Notes under the pieces: model-generated
Databases searched by the model: none
What the model was told of the DNA's origin: nothing
Seen by the model: only the letters and a program-made list of their open reading frames with translations
Assembly (NCBI RefSeq): GCF_963678975.1
Contig: NC_089274.1
Coordinates: forward strand, 18,927,633-18,991,632
DNA: 64,000 nt
Origin: Dysidea avara
Lineage: Eukaryota; Porifera; Demospongiae; Dictyoceratida; Dysideidae
Direction: 5' to 3'
Position numbers and translations under genes: made by a program
Part shown: positions 1-12,900 of the stretch, in pieces
Layout: each line of letters opens with the position of its first letter
Position numbering within the stretch: the first letter of the stretch is position 1

Positions 1-976
1 ACTGAAGACTTCGATATGTTAACAGCCAGTCAGTACTGACATCCTATGTGGAATTTGATGACGATGGCTTTGTATTGGTTTCTAAAAGTTCTGAATGATC
101 AGATGTGTCTTTATCATTATAATGTTACATGTACTCACTCAGTCATACTACAGTCATTTTCTTCTGCCAATAGCTACCAGTGTATATATTTTTATAACTC
201 TTGTGTATGCCATACAACTTGTTTTCATTAATAATACAATGCTGCTAATCAAATATTTGTTTCATAAAGTTTGCTAGGTCTCTATAAAGGCTACAAACAC
301 TACACAGGACATGATCGTAACTGCACAGTGAGTTGTAATATGACTTAACTAAAGACCACCACAAATTTGTTCTTGATCTTGTGTGGGGTCATATCACTTG
401 AATGGAGAAATATCGGCAAAGTATTGGTTTAGTAGGACACATTGTCACTACACACGGTACAATGAATACTGACCTGTCAGTATATAGCTATAGTGAGGTC
501 GTATATAATAGTATTTAGTCAATGTTATTATTTTATCAATAGGCACCTGTGTTTCCTCTTAATCTATAACAAATCAGCCTTCATTTTTGTTTATTATACT
601 GAACTTTTACCATCTTTTTGTAGCTGTGTGGAAGAAACAGATATGTATTTGTGTCCCTACACTTTGACAAGGTGCTGTACAACCTATGATAAGATATAAA
701 GAATCTACCAATTATAATGTGTAAGATCGGTACATAAATTAAAAGTATTCCTTCTAACCTCCAAGTCAATCACAAACATTTTATCTAATCCCTGGTAACT
801 ATTAAATACAACCATCATTCACAACTATATCTTTAATCTATGCATTGCGTATAGTTATGTAGCTATAGTCAAGTTGATACACAGCAAATATATGTGATGT
901 ATATGACACAGGTAGCGCATGCTACTATTTCACACTTATACAAACTACAATTAACACAATATATTGTTTTCTACAC
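1..976. other. intergenic region downstream of TRPA-like gene 1
   Basis: This stretch follows the stop codon of gene 1, which is read leftwards. I see only short, low-complexity open frames without family features, no repeat family shared with the rest of the window, and no RNA gene. It should contain the 3' untranslated region and poly(A) site of gene 1; a candidate AATAAA on the minus strand lies near 590, but I cannot prove its use. Confidence 0.5.
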
Positions 977-3900
977 TCAAGCTTCACTTTCTTCACTTTT
1001 CCCTTCAAACTTAACCACATATTCTTGTATTTTATCTGACAATACTCTAGGACGACGTCCTGAAAATCCTGATGTTACCTTCTTCTTAACATCTTGTTTA
1101 AGCTCTTTAATAGCACCCAGCAACTCCTGATCTCTCTTCTTAGCTTCAGCAGATTCTTTAACCAGCTGATCAACTATGGTTTTGATTTGCATCACAGCAT
1201 TTGTGTTAAGCAGAACTTGTGCTTTAACATCATCAATTGGCTCCAGTGCCTAATATGTGATCCATAATAAATTAGGATTTCATCTGGTGGTTCAGTACAA
1301 ACCTCTTTTCCTTGGAGCAAAGTAGTCAACTTTTCTTCAGTATTTAGTTGGTTTACTTCCTTTACTACTTGTCTGTAGGACTTTCTGAATAGTGTAGTAT
1401 AAGCTGATCTGTACCATCTCTGATAGAATGGAACGATGGGATTCTTTTCTATTCTTTGAAAGGGTTTCTTTAGTCTTCTCCTTACCCATGGTAGCTTTTC
1501 CTCAACTTCTAAAGCTAAGCTGACCTGTATATAACACATGTTAGATTTACCATAGGAATTAAAATCAGGTGGTTTATAGTATGTACCTGCAAACTTAAAT
1601 ATGTCAACGTAGCCTTATTCTCCACCTTCTGTGTGTCACCAACAGCAAGACCAATCTATACACACAGATGACATCAAAGTTACAAAACGTTAAACAATGA
1701 TCAAAACCAACCAGTAAGTTGAGGAACAATATTGGCATTAATATCACAAACACTGCCCATAGGATATTGGACAAAAGTGGATAATTTATTGATCCAAGTG
1801 GAGCATCGTTTTGACCATCTCTAAACCGAAACACTTGTTCATACTCCATTTCTCCTGAAGACATGACTAATAATTTCATCAAAGAAAGTGGTGCTGTGTC
1901 AAAAGAAGTTTCGACCTCAGACTAGGAAAGAAAAAATGCTAAACTAAGAGTGAATTATGTATAAAAACTTACTCTGGCAAACAACATGTAAAATGGCAAT
2001 GCAAAAGCAACAATTAAAATTGCTGGCAAATAAATCAACTTCAAAAATGTCCATATAACAGCTTGGAGCATATTAATGGGAATGCCAGTTATGGGTAGTT
2101 TCTTCAAATACATCACTAAATCAATCCATCCTAGGAATACAGCTAAAGCACCAAATTGCCAAGCATAACTCTCTAGACAGAAACACTTTTCTGCATGTCC
2201 AACAACAGCAACTGTGACAGTACTGGCAATTAGTAGTATTTCTAGGTAATTCTCTGCTTCTCCCAAGTAATGCCTTCCTCTGCTAATAAATTCTACTACT
2301 TCAGTCACAGTGCGAACACCACAATAGGCCAACAACAATGTAGCAGCAAATCGTAAAAACACTTGATCACTGTCAGACTCTGTGTATAGTAGTACATGAC
2401 GTATGCACAATATTGAGTAGGTACGTACCTTCATCACACTGTCCCCCTGCATCACAAGTATTTATCCTTGGTATAGGCAACACAACCACAAATGCTGTAA
2501 GAAAACCCAAAAACACTAAGTAGATGGCCAAGTTGACGAAAAACGCAGGCATGGCATATGCCCTCCATTTGTAAGACAGCAACTCATGAGTGACTGGGTG
2601 TTGAAGTAAATTAGTGCGCTCATATCTTACCTACGGCAGAATTTATACAGTACATAATTAAAATGTGGCTAATGGGGTGAATGAGTTTACCATCCAGCGT
2701 AACACATGATTGTTTTTATCAAAACGTTTTAGTGTCCTTGTAGTATTCAACTGTACTGCTTCTGGTAGTGTGTAGAGTCCTAATGTCCCTGTGCCAGGAG
2801 TAGCTCCAAACATTGAATTGTAGAACCCGCGTATGCCACCTCCTGGGGGATCTTCAAAATCATCCAAATATTCAAAATGCATTTTGAAGGCAATGTCTTG
2901 TCCCCTCTCATTCTCTTCCCGTTCGATGCAGTTGTAGAGCACAACTTCAGCAGCATCTATAAGGTGGCATACAATAAACAAAAACCATCAAGTTCAGCCA
3001 TACCAGGTAGATATTTTATAAGCAGTCTCAGTGGTGTTGATCCATACTTATCGCACCCAGTGAGTGCTTCTCGCCAGTGACAACTGTTCACAATTGCTAG
3101 TGCAGCTTGTCTGTATAGAAATATGGACATGCACAAAATGGTCACACTGTTTTATAACAGTTATCAGAAGTGAATGTTAACCTTTCAGACTATTATTATG
3201 CAGTTGCAAATGTGGACAGTGGGTATATTTTGGCAATGTGGACAATGGATATATTTGGTAATTCATATAAATGACCAACATACTTTAAATTCCTTGCATC
3301 AGTTTGCTTATGCCCATATATATATAGCTATATGAAAACAGATACATGAACAAAAGGTTGCTTACAAGTGGCCACGATCAGCTGCTGCTGCTAAACAGTT
3401 ATGTCCATCTTTATTCTGAAGGGTGACATCAATGTGAGGATGTTGCAACAATTGTAGTACACATTTTACGTGTCCATTTTTTGAAGCTAAAAGCAATGGT
3501 GTAGTCTACAATATTTCCCCAAGTAAATCACATACCACCATTAGCTAATAAATTACGTACTTGGACTTTGCCATAACCACCACTAACTGCTACATCTCGT
3601 GACAGCAAGTAATTCATGACCTTTACATGTCCCTGACTAGCAGCACAGGCTAGGGGTGTTCCATCTTCGCATTCACTAAAAATTGTCATGTGGTTGTGTT
3701 ATAAATAAGTTATTAAAACATGTATCCTATAAATTAGGTATGGCAGTACTTAATAGCAAGGATCACGAAAGTTGGCATTTCCCTACCAAATTTTTTTACA
3801 TACTTTTGAATTTTCTATATACTGACTGACTAACTGATGCCTTCAAACAAGCATAGCTCAATAATGGCTCATGCTACACACTTGACTTTTTTAAGTTAAC

Positions 3901-6900
3901 GTGCCTCTGGTGTATAATAGATACATCGTGGACCAACGTTTGTCCATCTTCAAGTCTCATTTTTCTTTGCTTTGAACACAATGGTATCAATTTGTGGTAG
4001 CACTTCTGTAAAGTAACTACAATGAAAACATGCAGGCTTGTCCATATTAGTCAAAGTAACCAGATTAAATACAAACAAGCTTTGTGAAGTTTTTGTTGTA
4101 TATAAAACTGTGTAACAGCAGATATTAGCTGAAAACTAAGCAAAATAGTAACACTGCTTGCCAGTTTGCATTTGAAACACATACAGTCATGCAATTTAAC
4201 AAAAATCAATGGGTATAAATAATATAGTAGAGATTGATATAATAAAAAGCAGAGAGATTACAGCCATGCTGATAATATGAGCTAAAGTAGGGACTAACTT
4301 TGCACATCAGATGAGTAGCTCCCTTGTTTTAGTACATTTTATTACAATAATCCCTACTAGCTACAAGTTTTTTCTTTACAATATAGTAAATCTTAAACTT
4401 ACCATGCTTCCAGTTCAGTCCCACTTGTACACAAATAATTCACAACCTGTAAGTGTCCATTGAGACAAGCAAGATGAAGTGCAGTGTACCCATCATTGTC
4501 TACTAAATTCAGGTCACTATCAACATGACCATCAGTACTGTCCATGTCCACTGTGGCACTTTCAAGGCAGTGCAAAGCTTTCACACACCTTCATACAAGA
4601 CAAGTACATGAATATTGCAAATGCCATGTGTAGGTGAAGAAATGAGTACATATATGTACAAATTACATATGCAAAAGTTTGACTTTTACACACACTCCCA
4701 CTCTTAAATTTACCACAACTTGATTGACACATTCAACGACAATAATAACCACTTTTTATCTTCACTTTACATAAAGCACTGTTGGATCTGAGCATACTTC
4801 ATCAGAACTACAATAACCATAACTTTTATTTTGGGTGTTTTGCAGCTGTGGAAAATTGGTCGGTCTTTTTGCTAGAAACTCAACTCTTGACCTGTTTCTC
4901 ATTTAAAACATCTGATAGTATATAGCGGTCCACTGTCTCCCCATAGCTATGAACACATGTGCTACTATTAGTACTAGATATTAAAGCTGTCAAAACAACA
5001 AAATATTTTATGTTAAGAACCATATCCAGCCAGAAAAGAAGAGATGGCAATTAGATGAAATTTTGGAGAAAAATTATAAGCATATTGGAATTTGCATAAT
5101 AATATATGTTGCAACAGTTCTTGTGTGTTGGATCCATGAAATGATTATACAAATGGTACACACACACACACACATGTGCACAGAGACACGTAGTGAGACA
5201 CGTAGTGCTCACTCTAAGTGGCCATTTTGAGCAGCAAGCATTAGGGGTGTCCTCCCATCACAGTCAGTATGTTCAAGTTGCTTTACAACATGTTTGTTAC
5301 ACAGCAGAACCTAAAGTAAAACCACAAGATACATATTAGTTTACAGGTGAATATATGCATGCCAAGCACAGACTTACATTAATAATAGATAATGCTCCTG
5401 AGGCTGCTGCAATGTGTAGCAACGACTTTCCACTTTCAGGGTCATTTTCTGTTGAAAGATTCAAGTCTACCTGAATCACAGCCTAATGAGATTTACATGG
5501 TTAAAGCGCCTTAATATTTTAACTGATGCACTCACATCAATTAGGACCGTGTGATCTGTTTCAATCGCCCATGTAAAAATGTTTTTATTATTTTTGGCAT
5601 CCAGTGACAAAATGTCTTTGACTGATACATGCTCAGCTTTTGCAATTGCCTTCAACATATGCAGCAAGACCTCTACATTTCCAGCAATAATGGCTGTCAT
5701 TAGAGGTGTGTTGCCAGCCACATTCTTCACTGTATGACTAGCACCTCTGTATAAAAGTGCAAACAACATTTCATAGGGTACATTATAGAGATATTTATGT
5801 CACAGGTGATATATGTATACATCACGTACAGGTGAATATAACTTTAACGCATAGGTGATAATAATACCATGCATTCAAATATAACACATGCAATGACATA
5901 TGGAGATTTGAGGATTATGAAAAACAAAGTTTGTCTTCCTAATTTCTTTCTTTTCCTGTCCTATTTATGTGGTTATAAGTCTCATTTGTTGGAGGCACAG
6001 AAAATTCAGGATCTCAGGTTGTGTGACTAATTCCTGCATGTAGGCTTTTAGTAGCCCCTAGTGGAAAAGTTATTAGTAACCCATTGGTTTCTACCCACTA
6101 TGCTTTTCCTAAAAGTATATATGCTGAGTGAAATCCAGTAACATTATGCTGCACCGTAACTAAAAATTGCCTTACTGAAATGAATACACGATACAGCAGC
6201 TAGGTTCAATTGTAAAAATGTATATATAATATTGTTATTTTGTGTGGATGTCCTCCTAAGGGTAGAAACTATGCACTATGTGAACATGCTAAGTTTGAAA
6301 TACATTCTACTGAAGTAGTTGCTTTAGAAGTACGCATATCTCCTTAGAACCAAATAATTATTACATTTAAAGTGCCAATTAAAATTTCTAAGGGTATGGA
6401 AAATACTTGTCTTTGTTGGCATGCTATTTAGTTTCTGACTCTGTATGTGACTTGTTCATAAGTATAATACGCAATATGGAATCAAGGACTGGTAATTTTA
6501 TGCTATTGTCACCAAACAAGACACTATTAGTATTTACAATGAGGTGACATACTTCTCAATGAACAGTACAATACTTTTCCAGTGACCCAATTGACATGCC
6601 ACATGAAGTGGTGTATCTCTTTTGTGGTTGCTTTCACCCAACATCAGCACACATTCATCTTCATCCAACAGTCGAGCATTTAAAACTCCATCATCATCTT
6701 TGGAAAATTTGTGAAAAATACCATCTCCATTGTTATTTTTGGTGTGTATGTCAAGTTTGTATGTTGTTTGGAGAAGGTCAAATGCTTCAGTAGTTGAAGC
6801 CTCTTTTGCTAGCAGCAGTGGTGTGTTACCCAAGTTGTCTTCTGCCTCCAGCATATTTTGTCTGGTTTCTTCTGGACACTTTTGTATGAGGTGCTCAAGG

Positions 6901-9900
6901 ACTCCCACAGATCCTCTTCGACAAACAATATGTAATGGTATAAACCCCTTCTCAGTTTTACAAATAAAATCTGCATCTTTCTCCAGCAGCATAGTTATGA
7001 TGTTAGTATTCTCATCAGCACATGCAAAGTGAAGAGGGACATACCCTTGATGATTTTGTTTGTTTACTTCGATTTCAGGATTTTCTAGTAGCATTTTTAC
7101 AACAATTTCTTTCTGTTTTTGCACAGCCAAAGAAAGCGGTGTTGTCCCTGAAGCATTGTGAGCATTTACTTTAGCCTTTTTCAATAGGAACTCTATGACC
7201 TGGTTACTGGTTTCACTCCTTTCAAGTGTGTTAGCTGCCTGACGATGTTTTTCACTGTAGGAATCGTAGTACCGTATAGCTAGCATGAGTGGAGTATCAT
7301 GGTCGTTATCTTTAGTAGTGCACTCTGTATCTGATAAACAATTGCACAATAGTTATATCAGTACAACTAAAGATGCTATGTATATGTGCATATGTTTTTG
7401 CACTTATTTTCTTTTTTTAATTGAATTAAACAGGATACGTGAGTGTCAATACTTACAAGTGTATACTATACTGTTGTTTTAGTATGGAGTTTTAGTTTTA
7501 GTTTTAGTTATAGTTGTAACTAGTTTCATCAATAATTTTAGTTTTAGTTTTAGTTATAGTAATCTTTCTTAATTCTTTTTAGTTATTGATTTAGTTATGG
7601 TTATTCACTCTTTGTTGTTTTAGTTTTAGTTATAGTTACAGTTAAAAACATGAAAACCTTTTAGTTTTAGTTACAGTTTTAGTTATGCACATCAAAATCT
7701 TTTAGTTCTAGTTCTAGTTACAGTTAAAAACATGAAAACCTTTTAGTTTTAGTTACAGTTTTAGTTATATACATGAAAATGTTTTAGTTCTAGTTCTAGT
7801 TAAAAAGTTGAAAACCTTTTAGTTTTAGACACAGTTTTAGTTATGTATCTGAAAACCTTTTAGTTATAGTTTTAGTTGTGCATAAGAAAACCTTGTTTAG
7901 TTTTAATAGTAAGCACCAAGTGACTATATTGTATGTGAATGAAACTCTTGTTATAATTTCAGTACCATTTTTCCAGCTTAGTAATACAAAATCTTTGAAT
8001 TACAAGACCTGTCAATTTTTTTATAATATAGATTAATACAACACTTAATACAGTGCATTTGATGCAATCTCTGTCACAGGTATTCCTTATTCTTTCTTAG
8101 TAGAACTTCCCTTTCCAAGTTACTATCTGTTGCGTTTGCCAGATGTCGATTCCCCACTTGTAGAAAATACTCTTTCAATAGGGGCTGTTGAAGCAGGTAT
8201 GCATAAATGTAGCCATTAGCTAAAAGCATTAAATTACAGTGACCATTAACAAAAACGGTTAGCATACTATAGGCCATCACTACTACCTAGTACCTACATT
8301 ACTGAGTTTGTGAATTTTGGTCAAACAGTTTTTATTAGTTATAGATTTAATAGTATGTACGTAACTATATGATATAGATATTTTAGTTGCATTTAGTTTT
8401 AGAAGTAGTATCAAATACATTTAGCGAGCAGTTACAGTTTTAATAATAAGATCAACTTGGCAGTTTTAGTTTTAGTAATAATATAGATTTGATTTTAGTT
8501 ATAGTTATAGTTTTAGTGATTATATACATTCGTTTTTAGTTACAGTTTTAGTTAACTTAAATATATCTAATCCAAAACAGCCAAGCTGTAAAAAAAGAGT
8601 GCGGCCCTGAGAAAGGCTATGGTGAAAAAAGATGTGAAATCCAAGGTGGCGGCCAAGAAATGGCTGTGATGGTAGGTTAATGGTAAAAATTTTAATAATG
8701 ACAATTCAGGTGAATTTTGTGCCAAGACCAAGCGGCATCAAATTCACCTGAATTGTTGTTATTAAAATTTTTACCATTAACCTACCATCACAGCCATTTC
8801 TTGGCCGCCACCTTGGATTTCACATCTTTTTTCACCATAGCCTTTCTCAGGGCCACACTCTTTTTTTACAGCTTGGCTGTTTTGGATTAGATTTCACTTC
8901 TTTTTGTATTTGTATACCCCAAAGCCGGCCTATGGCTGGCTTTAGGGCTTTTTAACCTGTCATTTTTTCTTTACTACAGGCAGAAGAAAAGATGAAGCAG
9001 GATGATTTCTTTGTAGCTGACCTCTCTGCAAGGTGATCCTTCTAGCTGATCTCTCTACCGGATGACTTGCTTGTAGCTGAACTCTCTACAGGGTGATTTG
9101 TTTGTAGCTGAACTCTCTACAAGGTAACTTCTTCTAGCTGATCTTTCTACAGGGTGATTTGTTTGTCTCTACAGGGCAATTTGTTTGCAGCAGAACTCTA
9201 GTTTCTTTGTAGCTGAACTCTCTACAATGTAACTTCTTCTAGCTGAACTCTCTACAGGGTAACTTGTTTCTAGCTGAACTCTCTACAGGGTGATTTGTTT
9301 GTAGCTGAACTCTCTACAAGGTAACTTCTTCTAGCTGATCTTTCTACAGGGTGATTTGTTTGTAGCTGAATTCTCTACAGGGCAATTTGTTTGCAGCTGA
9401 ACTCTCTACATGGTAGTTTCTTTGTAGCTGAACTCTCTACAATGTGACTTCTTCTAGCTGAACTCTCTACAGGGTGACTTGTTTCTAGCTGATCTCTCTA
9501 CAGTGTAACTTGTTTCTAGCTGAACTCTCTACAGGTTGATTTGTTTGTAGCTGAACTCTCTACAATGTACCTTCTTCTAGCTGAACTCTCTACAGGGTGA
9601 CTTGTTTGTAGTTGAACCCTCTACAGGGTGATTTGTTTGTAGCTGAACTCTCTACAAGGTAACTTCTTCTAGCTGATCTTTCTACAGGGTGATTTGTTTG
9701 TCTCTACAGGGCAATTTGTTTGTAGCTGAACTCTCTATATGGTAGTTTCTTTGTAGCTGAACTCTCTACAATGTAACTTCTTCTAGCTGAACTCTCTACA
9801 GGGTAACTTGTTTCTAGCTGAACTCTCTACAGGGTGATTTGTTTGTAGCTGAACTCTCTACAAGGTAACTTCTTCTAGATGATCTTTCTACAGGGTGATT

Positions 9901-12900
9901 TGTTTGTAGCTGAATTCTCTACAGGGCAATTTGTTTGCAGCTGAACTCTCTACATGGTAGTTTCTTTTTAGCTGAACTCTCTACAATGTAACTTCTTCTA
10001 GCTGAACTCTCTACAGGGTAACTTGTTTCTAGCTGAACTCTCTACGGGTGATTTGTTTGTAGCTGAACTCTCTACAAGGTAACTTCTTCTAGATGATCTT
10101 TCTACAGGGTGATTTGTTTGTAGCTGAATTCTCTACAGGGTGATTTGTTTGTAGCTAAACTCTCTACAAGGTAACTTCTTCTAACTGATCTTTCTACAGG
10201 GTGATTTGTTTGTAGCTGAATTCTCTACAGGGCAATTTGTTTGCAGCTGAACTCTCTACATGGTAGTTTCTTTGTAGCTGAACTCTCTACAATGTAACTT
10301 CTTCTAGCTGAACTCTCTACAGGGTGACTTGTTTCTAGCTGATCTCTCTACAGGGTGACTTGTTTCTAGCTGAACTCTCTACAGGGTGATTTGTTTGTAG
10401 CTGAACTCTTTGCATGATTGTTTCTTTGTAACTGAACTCTCTACAATGTGACTTCTTCTAGCTGATCTCTCTACAGGATGACTTGTTTCTAACTGAACTC
10501 TCTATAGTGTGATCTGTTCATAGCGGAACTTTCTACTGGGTGATTTGTTTGCAGCTAAACTCTTTGCATGATTGTTTCTTTGTAACTGAACTCTCTACAA
10601 GGTAACTTCTTCTAGCTGATCTCTCTACAGGGCAATTTGTTTGTAGCTGAATTCTCTATTAGGTACCTTCTTCTAGCTGATCTGACTACAGGGTGACTTG
10701 TTTGTAGCTGAATTCCCTACAGAATAACTTGCAATGTAATATAACTGTGTAAATTATACATGCAGCTGAATGCTTTATTAGGGTGACTGTTCTATTAGAG
10801 TATCTCGATCTCGCATTTGCTGCACGTAGTTGCCTTTCGAATCATAACTCAGTGATTTGTAATCCGATTCTTCTGTACTACTGCAAGAACTTTCTATGAT
10901 GATTATTCCAGCTACATACTGATTTTCAGTTCATTGCTCTAAGCGGTTTGCCTGGTAGACACGAAAACTAATAGTTTTTTTATTCATAAAAATCAATCGC
11001 GTAATTTTGACACAGGTTGAGTTTTGTGTCATATCTCCATGGTCTTTATCCCGATCCCTTTCAAACCACAAAAAGGCACTCCTACGATGGTTGCTCCATC
11101 TACATATCAAGTTTCAACTGATTCCTCCAAGGGGTTTACCCTGTAGGCGTGACAGACCTTCGACCTTATTTTACGCAAATAATCGGTAATAACTCCGTGA
11201 ATGTTCATCGGATTCTTACCAAAGTTGGTACGGGGATCCACCTTAATGAGCCCTTTAAGTGTGCCAAATTTCAGCCCAATCCGAGCACGCATTCGTGTTT
11301 TATGGCGAATTCTGCCAAGTGTACGAAATGAAGAAGATGAAGAAGTAAAAAACGAAGAAATTAAAACGAAATTTTGTTTGCTCGTATCTCGGAAATGGCT
11401 GGACCGATTTTCTTCAAATTCGGTATGTAGACTCCCCTAACTGGGCGGCACGTCTCTAGCAAATTTGGTTCCAATCGGATAAGGGATCACAGAGCTACAT
11501 AGGTGTGAAAATTGCGTTTTCTTTCTTCCTGTTAATATACTCACGGTGTGGCGCGCCGGCTTCTTGGGCCGCACGACACACTATCGTGTGTCTTGATTTA
11601 CCTTACTAAAAGTACTTTTAGTTTTAGTTACAGTTAACTGAAACAACACTAGTATACTAGAAAGTCTCTGTTACCATAGTTATGGACCATTTCCTATACT
11701 TGACAAGTTACACTGAAAGCGGCTATACATTGCATGTATTTGTAGGATATGATTACACTCTATTGTAGTCCAAGATATTTCAACCATAATATCTCAGCTA
11801 CATATAAGGTATATAGTGTATAGGAAATACATTGACTGCAATAAAAATGCAGTGTAGGAGTATAATGTGGCTGTTTGTGGTGCATGCCTCAACTGTTACT
11901 TCATCACCGTTTGTTCTCTGGTGATATTGGTGTTCAAACTCAGGTTTTTATACACTATTTTGGCAATAAAATAGAACCTGTTAATGTAGACTCAAGAAAC
12001 TCCAAAAGACAACTGTACTTAGTTAGGTATCAGATTATAGTACATATACTGTATTGTCTTGTAAATATGTCTTAAGATGCTTATGATAGATACTGGCACC
12101 CAATGCATGTTTGTGTACTTAAGTACAACATACGTATAGTTCACAGAATTCTATGTACATATCAGTGAAGGAACGTAAAGTACAGGCAAGTAGTGTTCTT
12201 CCTCTATATCAACATAGTCACCAGATGGTAGCAATCCACTTGTTTGGTTCAGTATATCATGCATAGTGAAAGTGCTTACTGCATGGTTTACAGCAGTTCT
12301 AAGACATCCAAAAATACCCTATGATACTTTGAGGAAGTACACATATTAGAAATGAAACAAGGAAATACGAATCCATAGCACTGTGCAAGTGATCAAAACT
12401 TTAGTCATGTTACCGTTGATGGTAAAGGACTATTGAAATGTGTAGTAAAGGCAGATAGCTATATGTAGCTTTCTCCTATATGCTATAAAATGTTAGCATT
12501 AACAGTGATACCTCCTCAGTGTTATACTTGGTTGAAAATTCAAGATTTATATCTTGCTACAGTCACTAAAATTCTTTGTCATTTGTCAATTACCTGTCAG
12601 TGTGTCCATGCAGTGCTTAAAAACTCCCTTCGGAAACTCTTATTATTTTACATACTGTATAGCGGGAAAATTTTCACGTTTTTCACTGATTCACTCCAAT
12701 CAACAAAAATTTTCTTCTTTGAAGTATGTGCCTTGACATTGTTGTTAATGCATAGAAAATCCTGAAAAGCGAACCCTCAAAATGTCATCTGCAAAATATT
12801 CCTCCCTCAAAAGTGTCCTACTATATGGTGTATAGATTATCCCATAGATATTAGTATTTAATATCTATGGTTTTGCTATACCACTGACTATGGTTTTGCT

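Larger units (their letters stand above)
8564..11595 (+). mobile_element. composite non-autonomous repeat, copy A (foldback + minisatellite + body + terminal hairpin)
   Basis: Copy A begins with a 329-bp foldback, continues with about 1.7 kb of 31-bp minisatellite, then about 850 bp of conserved body (10740-11560), and ends in a small hairpin (11575-11592) followed by TTGAT. Copy B (52497-53955) has the same order with far fewer minisatellite units. Copy C (48607-49300, minus) has the terminal hairpin and body. No transposase is encoded. The common ends (TCTAATCC at the left, hairpin plus TTGA at the right) recall Helitron-like elements but do not meet the usual CTRR rule, so the class is undecided. 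Confidence 0.7.

Noticed and set aside
8990-10730. Regularly spaced short repeats resembling a CRISPR array
   Set aside because: Units abut and vary continuously; there are no unique spacers of constant length, and the region is an intron of an animal gene.
8564-11595. A confident Helitron call
   Set aside because: The terminal hairpin and TC start are suggestive, but the end reads TTGA rather than CTRR, the hairpin touches the terminus, and no Rep/helicase is present.
12490-12765. A 91-residue plus-strand frame in the gene 1 intron
   Set aside because: AT-rich, hydrophobic and without domain, homology pattern or splice context; it is opposite to the host gene.
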